From Saccharopolyspora_D taberi (GTDB lineage: Bacteria > Actinomycetota > Actinomycetes > Mycobacteriales > Pseudonocardiaceae): a stretch of DNA of 64,000 nt. The DNA is taken from positions 1 through 64,000 of the forward strand of contig NZ_BAAAUX010000024.1 in NCBI RefSeq assembly GCF_039534165.1, read 5' to 3'. Each line of letters starts with the position of its first letter. Positions within the stretch are counted from its first letter, which is position 1. Positions 27,274 through 35,903 of this stretch are shown here, piece after piece. The notes beneath the pieces are model-generated. The model was not told the DNA's origin. It did not search any database and saw only the letters and a program-made list of their open reading frames with translations. The translations under genes and the position numbers were made by a program.

Positions 27274-28641
27274 TCATCTTCCGGCGATGAATCCGAGCAC
27301 ATCCTGCCGGGTCACCACACCGGCCGGTTTGCCGTCGATGAGCACCATCGCCCCGTCCGCCCCGGCGAGCGCGGCCATCGCGGCGCTGATCTCCTCGCCC
27401 GCGCCGATGGTCGGCAGCGGCGGGGACATGTGCAGTTCGACCCGGTCGGCGAGGTTGGCCCGGCCCGCGAACAGCGCGTCCAGCAGGTCGCGCTCGTTGA
27501 CCGCTCCGGCGACCTCGGCGGCCATCACCGGGGGTTCGGCGTTGACGACCGGCATCTGGGAAACGCCGAACTCGCGCAGGATCGCGACCGCTTCCGCGAC
27601 CGTTTCGTTGGGGTGCACGTGCACCAGTTCCGGAATCGTGCCGTCCTTGCGGCGCAGCACGTCCCCGACCGAACCGCCCGCGTGGTCGGGTGAGAGGAAG
27701 CCGTAGGAGGCCATCCAGGAATCGTTGAAGACCTTGGTGAGGTAGCCGCGGCCGCCGTCGGGCAGCAGCACCACGATCACGGCGTCGGGCCCGGCGGTCT
27801 CGGCGACCTTCAGCGCCGCGGCGACCGCGGTCCCGCAGGAACCGCCGACCAGCAGCGCCTCCTTGCGGGCCAGGTCGCGGGTGACGCCGAAGGAGTCCGC
27901 GTCGGAGATCGCGATGATCTCGTCGCAGATCTCGCGGTCGTAGGTCTCCGGCCAGAAGTCCTCGCCGACACCCTCGACCAGGTAGGGCCGCCCCTTGCCG
28001 CCGGAGTAGACCGAGCCCTCCGGGTCGGCGCCGATGATCCGCACCCGGCCGCCGGAGACCTCCTTGAGGTAGCGGCCGGTGCCGGAGATGGTGCCGCCGG
28101 TGCCGATCCCGGCCACGAAGTGGGTGATCCGCCCGTCGGTCTGGGCCCAGATCTCCGGGCCGGTGGACAGGTAGTGCGACTCGGGGTTGGCCGGGTTGGT
28201 GTACTGGTCCGGCTTCCAGGCGCCTTCGATCTCGGTGACCAGGCGGTCGGAGACGCTGTAGTAGGAGTCCGGGTGGTCCGGCGGGACCGCGGTCGGGCAG
28301 ACCACGACCTCCGCGCCGTAGGCGGCGAGCACGTTGCGCTTGTCCTCGCTGACCTTGTCCGGGCAGACGAACACGCAGCGGTACCCCTTGCGCTGGGCGA
28401 TCATGGCCAGCCCGACGCCGGTGTTGCCGGAGGTCGGCTCGACGATCGTGCCGCCCGGCCGCAGCTCACCGGAGGCCTCGGCGGCCTCCACCATCCGCAG
28501 CGCGATCCGGTCCTTCACGCTGCCACCGGGGTTGAGGTACTCGACCTTGGCCAAGACGGGGGTCTCCCCCTTGGCCAGCGAGTTCAGCCGTACCAACGGA
28601 GTATTGCCCACCAGATCGGCGATGTGCTCGACGTAGTCCAC
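27274..28641 (-). CDS. cbs: Cystathionine beta-synthase
   Basis: The 455-residue PLP enzyme condenses homocysteine with serine to form cystathionine. It has GGSVKDRIA (PLP Lys43), TSGNTGVGLA, GIGTGGTISG and VGGSCGTAVAAAL, followed by a C-terminal pair of CBS domains (about residues 320-455). It closely follows the mycobacterial enzyme (Rv1077 type). GTG 28641 is chosen because GGTGAGGA precedes it and the homologue starts at this residue; an ATG at 28662 would add seven residues. It forms a transsulfuration locus with metB. Confidence 0.9.
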   Translation of the reverse strand: MDYVEHIADLVGNTPLVRLNSLAKGETPVLAKVEYLNPGGSVKDRIALRMVEAAEASGELRPGGTIVEPTSGNTGVGLAMIAQRKGYRCVFVCPDKVSEDKRNVLAAYGAEVVVCPTAVPPDHPDSYYSVSDRLVTEIEGAWKPDQYTNPANPESHYLSTGPEIWAQTDGRITHFVAGIGTGGTISGTGRYLKEVSGGRVRIIGADPEGSVYSGGKGRPYLVEGVGEDFWPETYDREICDEIIAISDADSFGVTRDLARKEALLVGGSCGTAVAAALKVAETAGPDAVIVVLLPDGGRGYLTKVFNDSWMASYGFLSPDHAGGSVGDVLRRKDGTIPELVHVHPNETVAEAVAILREFGVSQMPVVNAEPPVMAAEVAGAVNERDLLDALFAGRANLADRVELHMSPPLPTIGAGEEISAAMAALAGADGAMVLIDGKPAGVVTRQDVLGFIAGR

Positions 28642-28809
28642 GCGGGGATCCTCACCCTTCATCTCGCGCCTGTGCTGCGGAGCCTAATCGCAGGTCCCCG
28701 GCTAACCGAGAACCCGTATGCGACGACACACGGTCAGGGAACGAATCGCAGGTCCGCGACGTCTTCCCGGTGGGGAAGTTCGCCGTTTTTCACCTCTCGA
28801 GGAGCAGGA

Positions 28810-29736
28810 ATGATCGGGCAGAAGGCACTCCGGCTGGCGATGCTGGCGGCCGGTACCGCCGGTGGGCTCTCCGGAGCCGCGTACGGACTGCTCAACGGTC
28901 AGTCCCGCTACGCGCGGCGGGTCATCGGGCCGCCGGCGAACATGCCCCTGCGCGCGGACGGCGTGCACCTGCCCGACGGCACCGGGCCGGTGCCGCGCTC
29001 CGAGCTGGCCGCGGGGGTCAAGCCGCTGGAGCTGGTCGTGCTCGGCGACTCGGCCGCGGCGGGGCTCGGGGTGAACTTCCCCGACGAGCTGCCCGGCGTC
29101 CGCATCGCCCGCGGGCTGGCCGAGGAGCTGGAGCGCCCGGTGTCCCTGCGCACGCACGCGATCGTCGGCACCACCTCGCAGGAGCTGCACGCGCAGGTCG
29201 ACCTGGTGCTCGCCGACCCGCCGCGGCTGGCGCTGGTCATCATCGGCGCGAACGACGTCACCTCGCGGCTGTCGGTGCCGGTGTGCGCGGAGCTGCTCGG
29301 CAAGGAGGTCACGCGGCTGACCGAGGCCGGGGTCGCGGTGGTCGTGGGAACCTGCCCGGACCTGGGTGCGATCCGGCCGATCCCGCAGCCGCTGCGGTCG
29401 ATCGCGCGGTCGTGGAGCCTGGCGCTGGGCCGGGCGCAGCGGCGGGTGGTCGAGGCCAACGGCGGGCACGCGGTGCCGTTGGCGGACCTGCTGGCACCGG
29501 AGTTCCTGGCCCGGCCGAACGAGTACTTCAGCCCGGACCGGTTCCACCCGTCCGGCGCCGGGTACGAGGCGGTCACCAGGATCCTGCTGCCCGCGATGTG
29601 CGCGGCGATCGGCGAGTGGGAGGGCGGTCCGCTGCCTGCCGCGCCGACGCGGTCGGAGGCGGCGGAGGCCCGGCGGCCGACGAGCCGCGTCGTGGCGCGG
29701 CTGAACCGGGCCCTGCACCGCAGGTCGCAGGACTGA
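28810..29736 (+). CDS. SGNH/GDSL-family hydrolase with N-terminal anchor
   Basis: The 308-residue protein has a hydrophobic N-terminus (LAMLAAGTAGGLSGAAYGLL) that may be a signal anchor. The SGNH domain follows, with block I GDSAAAGLG (nucleophilic Ser), block III GANDV and block V DRFHPSGAGY (catalytic Asp/His). Such proteins are esterases or lipases at the cell envelope; the substrate is not known. The C-terminal 50 residues are Arg/Ala-rich. It is divergent from cbs. Confidence 0.88.
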   Translation: MIGQKALRLAMLAAGTAGGLSGAAYGLLNGQSRYARRVIGPPANMPLRADGVHLPDGTGPVPRSELAAGVKPLELVVLGDSAAAGLGVNFPDELPGVRIARGLAEELERPVSLRTHAIVGTTSQELHAQVDLVLADPPRLALVIIGANDVTSRLSVPVCAELLGKEVTRLTEAGVAVVVGTCPDLGAIRPIPQPLRSIARSWSLALGRAQRRVVEANGGHAVPLADLLAPEFLARPNEYFSPDRFHPSGAGYEAVTRILLPAMCAAIGEWEGGPLPAAPTRSEAAEARRPTSRVVARLNRALHRRSQD

Positions 29737-29910
29737 GCGGGCGTTCCGGGACATCTCCGGGCAGGCGCGGGCCCGGCAACCCCATACCGATCGGTTGGTC
29801 AGGGCATTGCCCGTGACGGGTATCACCGCGAACATGGTCTGCGCGGCAATACAGTGACCCCACCAAGCTAATGACACGCAGTGCCAATCCCGGTGAACGA
29901 AGGAGTTCCC

Positions 29911-31131
29911 ATGACCGAAGCAGTGATCGTCGCGACCGCTCGCTCCCCGATCGGCCGCGCCGGCAAGGGGTCGCTGGTGGACGTCCGGCCGGACGACCTC
30001 ACCGCCCAGATCGTGCGGGCCGCGCTGGACAAGGTGCCCGAGCTCGACCCGGCCGAGATCGACGACCTGATGCTGGGCTGCGGGCTGCCGGGCGGCGAGC
30101 AGGGCTTCAACATGGCCCGCGTGGTCGCGGTGCTGCTCGGCTACGACAACCTGCCCGGTACGACCGTCACCCGCTACTGCTCCTCCAGCCTGCAGACCAC
30201 CCGGATGGCGCTGCACGCGATCAAGGCCGGTGAGGGCGACGTGTTCATCAGCGCCGGCGTGGAGGCGGTGTCGCGCTTCGCCAAGGGCAGCTCGGACTCG
30301 CTGGACGACACCCGCAACCCGCTGTTCGCCGACGCGCAGGCCCGCACCGAGAAGACCGCTGCCGAAGGCGCCGACTCCTGGACCGACCCGCGCTCCTACG
30401 ACGCCGTGCCCGACGTCTACATCCCGATGGGCCAGACCGCCGAGAACCTCGCGCTGCTGAAGGGGATCAGCCGGGACGAGATGGACGAGTTCGGCGTCCG
30501 CTCGCAGAACCTGGCCGAGAAGGCCATCGCCAACGGCTTCTGGGCCCGCGAGATCACCCCGGTCACCACCCCGTCGGGCAAGGTCGTCGACGCCGACGAC
30601 GGCCCGCGCGCGGGCGTGACCAAGGAGGGCGTGGCCGGGCTCAAGCCGGTCTTCCGCCCGGACGGCCGGATCACCGCGGCCAACTGCTGCCCGCTCAACG
30701 ACGGCGCCGCCGCCGTGGTGATCATGAGCGACACCAAGGCCAAGCAGCTCGGCCTGACCCCGCTGGCGCGGATCGTCTCGACCGGCGTGTCCGGGCTGTC
30801 GCCGGAGATCATGGGCCTGGGCCCGGTGGAGGCGTCGAAGCAGGCGCTCGCGCGGGCGGGCCTGAGCATCGGCGACATCGACCTGGTGGAGATCAACGAG
30901 GCGTTCGCCGCCCAGGTCATCCCGTCCTACCAGGACCTCGGGATCCCGCTGGAGAAGCTGAACGTCAACGGCGGCGCGATCGCCGTCGGCCACCCGTTCG
31001 GCATGACCGGGGCCCGGATCACCACGACGCTGCTGAACTCGCTGCAGTGGCACGACAAGCAGTTCGGCCTGGAGACCATGTGCGTCGGCGGCGGTCAGGG
31101 CATGGCCATGGTCGTCGAGCGCCTGAGCTGA
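29911..31131 (+). CDS. Thiolase (acetyl-CoA C-acetyltransferase)
   Basis: The 406-residue thiolase has the nucleophilic Cys90 (YCSSSLQT), NEAFAAQ, His361 in GHPFGMTGAR and the second acid/base Cys391 in CVGGGQGMA. It would make or cleave acetoacetyl-CoA or act as the last step of beta-oxidation. It is a single gene, so the pathway cannot be told; FadA-like degradative types share these motifs. AGGAG precedes the ATG at 29911. Confidence 0.92.
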   Translation: MTEAVIVATARSPIGRAGKGSLVDVRPDDLTAQIVRAALDKVPELDPAEIDDLMLGCGLPGGEQGFNMARVVAVLLGYDNLPGTTVTRYCSSSLQTTRMALHAIKAGEGDVFISAGVEAVSRFAKGSSDSLDDTRNPLFADAQARTEKTAAEGADSWTDPRSYDAVPDVYIPMGQTAENLALLKGISRDEMDEFGVRSQNLAEKAIANGFWAREITPVTTPSGKVVDADDGPRAGVTKEGVAGLKPVFRPDGRITAANCCPLNDGAAAVVIMSDTKAKQLGLTPLARIVSTGVSGLSPEIMGLGPVEASKQALARAGLSIGDIDLVEINEAFAAQVIPSYQDLGIPLEKLNVNGGAIAVGHPFGMTGARITTTLLNSLQWHDKQFGLETMCVGGGQGMAMVVERLS

Positions 31132-31160
31132 CGACGGGCTGTCTCAAAGGCCCAAAGCGA

Positions 31161-31194
31161 AACGGGCGCCGCTCCCCGAGGAGCGGCGCCCGTT
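31161..31194. terminator. Bidirectional terminator hairpin
   Basis: A 15-bp perfect stem (AACGGGCGCCGCTCC and its complement) with a 4-base loop lies between the convergent thiolase and Bax-inhibitor-like genes. Confidence 0.88.
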
Positions 31195-31210
31195 GTCGTT
31201 GCGATCAGCG

Positions 31211-32002
31211 CTAGTCGTTCTGGAAATAGGACAGCAGTCGCAGGATCTCCAGGTAGAGCCAGACCAGCGTGGTCATCAGGCCGAAGGCGATGTACCAGGC
31301 GAACTTCGCGTCCACCCCGCCCTTGATGGCCTGGTCCGCGGCGTCGAAGTCGAGCAGGAAGCTGAACGCCGCGATGCCGATGCACAGCAGGCTGAAGGCG
31401 ATCGCCAGACCACCGCCGTCGCGCAGCCCCAGTCCGCCCTGCACGAAGAAGCTCGCGATCAGGTTGACCAGCATCAGCACCGCGACACCGGCGACCGCGC
31501 CGATGATCCACTTGGTCAGCTTCGGCGTGACCCGGATCGCCCCGGTCTTGTAAACCACGAGCATGGCGGCGAAAACGCCCACGGTGCCCGCGATCGCCTG
31601 CAGGATGATCCCGGGGTTGCCCACGATCATCGCGAACAGGTAGCTGATGCCGCCGAGGAAGACGCCCTCGACGACCGAGTAGGCGATCACCAGCGCGGGG
31701 CTGACCTTCTTCTTGAAGATGATGACCAGCGAGATCACCAGGCCGATCAGCGCCGCGGGCAGCGCCAGCGACAGCGCGATCGGACCCATCAGGTAGGTCA
31801 CCGCGCCGGTGACCACCGCGATCGCCAGCGTGATGGCCGTCTTGGTGACCACGTCGTCGATGGTCATCGGACGCGCGGTCTGCGGCGGCGCAGCCGGCGC
31901 CTGGCCGAAGGGCGCGCCGTAGCCGCCCTGGCCGTGGTTGAAGTTCGCGTACCCGCCGGCGGTCGGCAGGTTCTTGAACGCGGGGTTGCTCGTTGTGCGC
32001 AA
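31211..32002 (-). CDS. Bax inhibitor-1/YccA-family membrane protein
   Basis: The 263-residue protein has a cytoplasmic N-terminus with a short Gly/Gln/Ala-rich stretch, then seven membrane segments. Family features include YSVVEGVFLGGISYLF and a C-terminal LYLEILRLL. These proteins are calcium-leak or stress-related membrane proteins in other bacteria; no specific role can be assigned here. The TTG at 32002 is used because GGAGG lies 5 bases upstream. An ATG just before it is out of frame. Confidence 0.9.
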   Translation of the reverse strand: MRTTSNPAFKNLPTAGGYANFNHGQGGYGAPFGQAPAAPPQTARPMTIDDVVTKTAITLAIAVVTGAVTYLMGPIALSLALPAALIGLVISLVIIFKKKVSPALVIAYSVVEGVFLGGISYLFAMIVGNPGIILQAIAGTVGVFAAMLVVYKTGAIRVTPKLTKWIIGAVAGVAVLMLVNLIASFFVQGGLGLRDGGGLAIAFSLLCIGIAAFSFLLDFDAADQAIKGGVDAKFAWYIAFGLMTTLVWLYLEILRLLSYFQND

Positions 32003-32441
32003 CTCATCCTCCTGGGCGTGTTTGCGCCGTCACCGGTACCAACGATCGGACCCACCGATCAGTTCCCGTTCGGGTAAAACAGACTTTACGCGCGCCCGCG
32101 ACCGGATTCGGAGACCACCGGGTATCGATTCGGAATGCGATAACGATCACGTTGCGTCGCCAACCTCCCGGGGCGGCTGCGACCAGTGATCGCGAGAGCG
32201 CGGCAACGGCACGAGCCTGCGGCCGAACGGGTGACTTCCAAGGTCGGTTCAGCTATCGATCGGCTGCGCATCGTAGCCGCTACCGATCAACCGAATGGTC
32301 TCTTGTAGCCACTTTCCGTAACCGGAAGTATCACAGCGGGTGGCACGGCTCGCTGATCGGGGTAAGCGCTTCGGGGAACGTGAAATACACAGCGAGCACG
32401 TCGCGACCCCCTGATTCTCCGCGACCGACACTGGAGCTTGC
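32003..32441. other. Non-coding gap between divergent genes
   Basis: The 439 bases hold no credible gene. The stretch is visibly richer in A and T than its surroundings (for example around 32230-32330) and must carry the promoters of the Bax-inhibitor-like gene and the surface protein gene. I could not pick out a convincing consensus. Confidence 0.5.
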
Positions 32442-33866
32442 ATGCGCACGTTCAGGAAGTTGATCACAGCGGTGGTGGGAACCGCTGTGCTCGCCGGGGG
32501 AACGCTCCTGGCGACGCCCGGATCGGCGCTGGCCGATCCGCAGGAAGGACTGGGCCACGAGACCAAGCCCGGCCAGCCCTACCGCGGCAACCCGCAACCC
32601 GAACGGGACTGGCTCGGCTCCTACGTCGTCAACGGCCAGCAGGTTTGGTGCGTGCAGTTCGCGTTCACCGCTCCGGACAGCGGCGAGGAGTACCGGCCCG
32701 GCGACGAGCTCAAGACCAAGTGGGGCGAGAAGATCCCCGACGACGTCGCCGCCAACATCTCCTACCTGCTGCTGCGCTACGGCACCACGCAGGACGCGGA
32801 CAAGGCCGCGGCGCTGGCGCACCTGCTGCACTCCTGGACGTCGGCTCCGCGCAACGCCGGCGACCTGAACCCGGCCAAGGGTTTCAAGGACATCGCCTAC
32901 GACGTCGACGGCCACCTGGCGAAGCTGCCCGAGGGCGCCAAGAACGCCGTCGAGTCGCTGCGTGCCGAGGCCGTCGAGAACCGCGGCCCGTGGGACGCGG
33001 CGCTGACCGCGCCCGAGGAGCCGCAGACCATCGGCCAGGCCGCCGAGTGGAAGCTGACCGTCGAGCGCGCCGGTGACAAGGGCGTCGGCGACGTCCCGGT
33101 GAAGCTCAACGTCACCGACGCCGAGGTCGAGGGCCTGGGCGAGGACGGCACCGTCACCACGCCCGAGGACGGCAGCCCGCTCGCGCTGAAGGTCACGCCC
33201 ACCGGCCCGAACCCGAAGATCACAGGTGAGCTGTCCGCGCCCGCCGACCGCCCGTACGTGCAGCAGGCGGTCAACCAGCCCGACACCACCCAGCGAGTCG
33301 TGTCCACCGGCGGCGAGAAGCAGCTCACCGTCGAGGACGCCACCACCGCCGTGACCGCGCCCGGCGTGGTCCAGGTCGGCAAGCTCGACGCCGAGAGCCA
33401 GGCCGGGATCGCCGGTGTCGCGCTGCGCGTCACCGCGCCCGACGGCAAGCCCGCGCTGCGCCAGGACGGCAGCGAGCTGGTCGGCCCCGACGGTCAGCCC
33501 GCCGTGGTGACCACCGGCGCCGACGGCACCGTCTCGGTGCCCGGCCTCAAGACCCCGCAGGACGTGGTGATCACCGAGGTCGCGCCCGCCAAGGGCTACG
33601 AGGAGTCGTTCGACGCGGCCAACCCGCCGTCGGTCGCGGGCAAGCTGGAGCCCGGGCAGACGCTCACCCTGAGCCTGACCAACAAGGCCAACACCCCGAC
33701 CGTCCCGATCCAGATCCCGGCGGGCGACCCGGGCGTGACCGCGGGTGAGACCGTCGAGTTCGGCGAGATGTCGCTGCTGGGCGCGGGTGCGCTCGCGGTG
33801 GCCGTGGCCACCGTCCTCGGCGGGTGGGCGCTGCGCCGCCGGATCGGCGAGGGCGGACAGCAGTGA
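32442..33866 (+). CDS. Secreted cell-surface protein with prealbumin-like repeat, sortase partner
   Basis: The 474-residue protein has a signal peptide (cleavage after ALA, near residue 31) and an N-terminal domain with a WCVQF motif resembling thioester adhesin domains. Beta-sandwich segments follow, including a SpaA/prealbumin-like unit (KLDAESQAGIAGVALRVTAPDG), and then a C-terminal membrane helix with an Arg-rich tail. No LPxTG-type motif precedes the helix; IPAGDPG is the nearest candidate. Its stop overlaps the start of the class F sortase gene (GTGA), strongly suggesting it is the sortase substrate. Confidence 0.8.
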   Translation: MRTFRKLITAVVGTAVLAGGTLLATPGSALADPQEGLGHETKPGQPYRGNPQPERDWLGSYVVNGQQVWCVQFAFTAPDSGEEYRPGDELKTKWGEKIPDDVAANISYLLLRYGTTQDADKAAALAHLLHSWTSAPRNAGDLNPAKGFKDIAYDVDGHLAKLPEGAKNAVESLRAEAVENRGPWDAALTAPEEPQTIGQAAEWKLTVERAGDKGVGDVPVKLNVTDAEVEGLGEDGTVTTPEDGSPLALKVTPTGPNPKITGELSAPADRPYVQQAVNQPDTTQRVVSTGGEKQLTVEDATTAVTAPGVVQVGKLDAESQAGIAGVALRVTAPDGKPALRQDGSELVGPDGQPAVVTTGADGTVSVPGLKTPQDVVITEVAPAKGYEESFDAANPPSVAGKLEPGQTLTLSLTNKANTPTVPIQIPAGDPGVTAGETVEFGEMSLLGAGALAVAVATVLGGWALRRRIGEGGQQ

Positions 33867-34489
33867 ACGCACGTCTGATCGCACTGGTCTCCGCGGGCGT
33901 GGTGGCGCTTGTCGCCGTCGTGGGCGTGGTCACCGGCGTGCTGCTCTCGGGCTCGTCCGAGCAGCCTCCGGTCGCCGCACCGCAGGCGGAGGCGCCTGCC
34001 GAGCAGCTGGCGGCGCTGCCGCCGCAGCCGGTGCACGTGCCCATCGGCCAGCCGCCGGGCACCGTCCGGCTGCCGAAGGGCGGCACCGCGGAGCTGGTGC
34101 GCAAGGAGATCGACCGCTCCGGGACGCTGCCGGTGCCCGACGGCGTCGGCGAGGCGACCTGGTGGGGTGCCGGCCTGGACTCCCCGAAGGGGGCCACGGT
34201 CCTGGCGGGCCACGTGAACTGGAAGGGCGCGACCGGCCCGTTCGCCGAGCTGTGGGACAGCGCGCAGGGCGAGCTGGTGACCGTCACCGACGAGGACGGC
34301 AAGACCTGGGACTACCGGGTGTCGGAGATCGTCACCGTGGACAAGGAGACGCTGCCGCAGCGCGCGGCCGAGCTGTTCGGGCAGGGCGGTGAGCACCGGC
34401 TGGTGCTGGTCACCTGCGGCGGCCGGTTCGTCGGCGGCGACACCGGCTACGACGAGAACCGCATCGTGGTGGCCAACCCGGTGGTCTGA
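33863..34489 (+). CDS. Class F sortase
   Basis: The 208-residue transpeptidase has an N-terminal membrane helix (about 5-25), a Pro/Ala linker and the sortase barrel. The catalytic residues are His117 (LAGHVNW), Cys185 (LVTCGG) and Arg200 (DENRIVVA). The short HVNWKG-type catalytic region and the actinobacterial context fit class F. It would attach the upstream-encoded surface protein to the cell wall. GTG 33863 overlaps the upstream stop. Confidence 0.9.
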   Translation: MNARLIALVSAGVVALVAVVGVVTGVLLSGSSEQPPVAAPQAEAPAEQLAALPPQPVHVPIGQPPGTVRLPKGGTAELVRKEIDRSGTLPVPDGVGEATWWGAGLDSPKGATVLAGHVNWKGATGPFAELWDSAQGELVTVTDEDGKTWDYRVSEIVTVDKETLPQRAAELFGQGGEHRLVLVTCGGRFVGGDTGYDENRIVVANPVV

Positions 34490-34500
34490 CCTCGCACGAC

Positions 34501-34532
34501 GAAGCGGGCCCGGTGATCACCGGGCCCGCTTC
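34501..34532 (+). terminator. Terminator after sortase gene
   Basis: A perfect 32-base palindrome (GAAGCGGGCCCGGTGA and its complement, no extra loop bases) lies 12 bases after the sortase stop. Confidence 0.85.
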
Positions 34533-34658
34533 GCGCTTTCCAGCTCGGCTCACGGAGCCAGGGTGAGCTGCACCCTTTCGCTGTAGCACTCACCGGAAGA
34601 ACCTGCTCCGCCCGGCTCCGGACGATCGTCGAGTCCGTCCGGGCCTGTCCCAAGACGC

Positions 34659-34693
34659 GCAGAGGGCCCGCGATCCGATCGCGGGCCCTCTGC
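34659..34693 (-). terminator. Terminator of yidC
   Basis: A 16-bp perfect stem (GCAGAGGGCCCGCGAT and its complement) with a 3-base loop lies 9 bases from the yidC stop. Confidence 0.85.
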
Positions 34694-34701
34694 TTGGTCG
34701 G

Positions 34702-35754
34702 TCATCGTCGTTTCTTCTGACTCCGCTTGGACGACGCGGCCTGCTTGCCGGGGCGGTTCTTCTGCTGCTGCTTCTTGCCGCCGCCCGGGCGGCCTCCGGC
34801 GCGCTGGCCGTTGGTCTTGTTCGCGGCGGCGGGCTTCGCCTCGCCGTTGGTCGTGGCCGGCTCGGCGGTGTCGCCGGACTCCTTGGCCGCTTCGTCGGCC
34901 TGCTTGGCAGTGGGCTTCGCACCGGGCTTGGGCCGCGGCACGGACTGCTTGGCCGCGAGCTCCTTCTCCTTGGCCTTGGCCTCCTCGCGGTCGATCTTGT
35001 TGGTGAGGAAGTGCGCCTGGCCCAGGGTCCAGAAGTTGTTCGCCATCCAGTACAGCAGCACGGCGATCGGCAGGAACGGGCCGGAGACCAGCGCGCCGAC
35101 CGGCGCGATGTAGAGCATGAGCTTGCTCATCATGGCCGTCTGCGGGTTGGCCATGGCCGCCTCGGTCTGGCGCTTCATCGAGATGCGCATCGAGAAGAAG
35201 GTGGCCACCGAGGCGATGATCATCAGCGGCACCCCGACCATGATCATCGAGGGCCGGTCGGTGCCGAACAGCGCGAGGTCGTGGTCGGACTGGGTGATCC
35301 AGTTCGACAGCTTCGCGCCGAAGACGTCGGCCTCGACGAACGACCGCACACCCTCGGCGTCGAAGATGTAGTTGCTCTGCCTGCCCGGCTGGAACTCGCG
35401 CAGGACGTGGAACAGGCTCAGGAAGACCGGGATCTGCAGCAGCGCGGGCAGGCAGCCGCCGAGCGGGTTGACCCCGTGCTCGGACTGGAGCTTCTGCATC
35501 TCCTGCGCCATCCGCTGGCGGTCGTTCTTGTGCTTCTCCCGCAGCTTCTGGATCTGCGGCGCGAACTTCTGCATCTTGCGACCCGCGCGCATCTGGCTGA
35601 TCGCGGGCTTGAGCAGCACCGTGCGCAGCGAGAACACCAGGAAGAACACCGAAAGCGCCCAGGCGAAACCGTTGTCAGGGCCGAGCACGAAGCCGAAGAT
35701 CTTGTGCCAGAACCACAAGATGGCCGACACCGGATAGAGGATAAAGTCGAACAC
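34702..35754 (-). CDS. yidC: Membrane protein insertase YidC
   Basis: The 350-residue Oxa1/YidC insertase has the conserved core: VFSLRTVLLKPAISQM, the charged cytoplasmic hairpin (KMQKFAPQIQKLREKHKND), GCLPALLQIPVFLSL, and later helices with MANNFWTLGQ. A long basic, Ala/Gly/Lys-rich C-terminal tail (about 260-350) may contact ribosomes. It lies outside the rnpA-rpmH-jag context where the main YidC is usually encoded, so it could be a second copy; that is inference. The start is a GTG. Confidence 0.9.
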   Translation of the reverse strand: MFDFILYPVSAILWFWHKIFGFVLGPDNGFAWALSVFFLVFSLRTVLLKPAISQMRAGRKMQKFAPQIQKLREKHKNDRQRMAQEMQKLQSEHGVNPLGGCLPALLQIPVFLSLFHVLREFQPGRQSNYIFDAEGVRSFVEADVFGAKLSNWITQSDHDLALFGTDRPSMIMVGVPLMIIASVATFFSMRISMKRQTEAAMANPQTAMMSKLMLYIAPVGALVSGPFLPIAVLLYWMANNFWTLGQAHFLTNKIDREEAKAKEKELAAKQSVPRPKPGAKPTAKQADEAAKESGDTAEPATTNGEAKPAAANKTNGQRAGGRPGGGKKQQQKNRPGKQAASSKRSQKKRR

Positions 35755-35903
35755 TCAACCACTCCTGGTCATCGCCCGGTCGCGTACTCCGGGGCGGGGG
35801 CAGCCCTACCAGGGTGCCACGACCGGAGTGGACCACCGGGTGCGGGCCACCTTCACAAGCCCGAAGTGATCTCTTCGTGACTCGTGTTCTCCGGCACGTC
35901 GGC

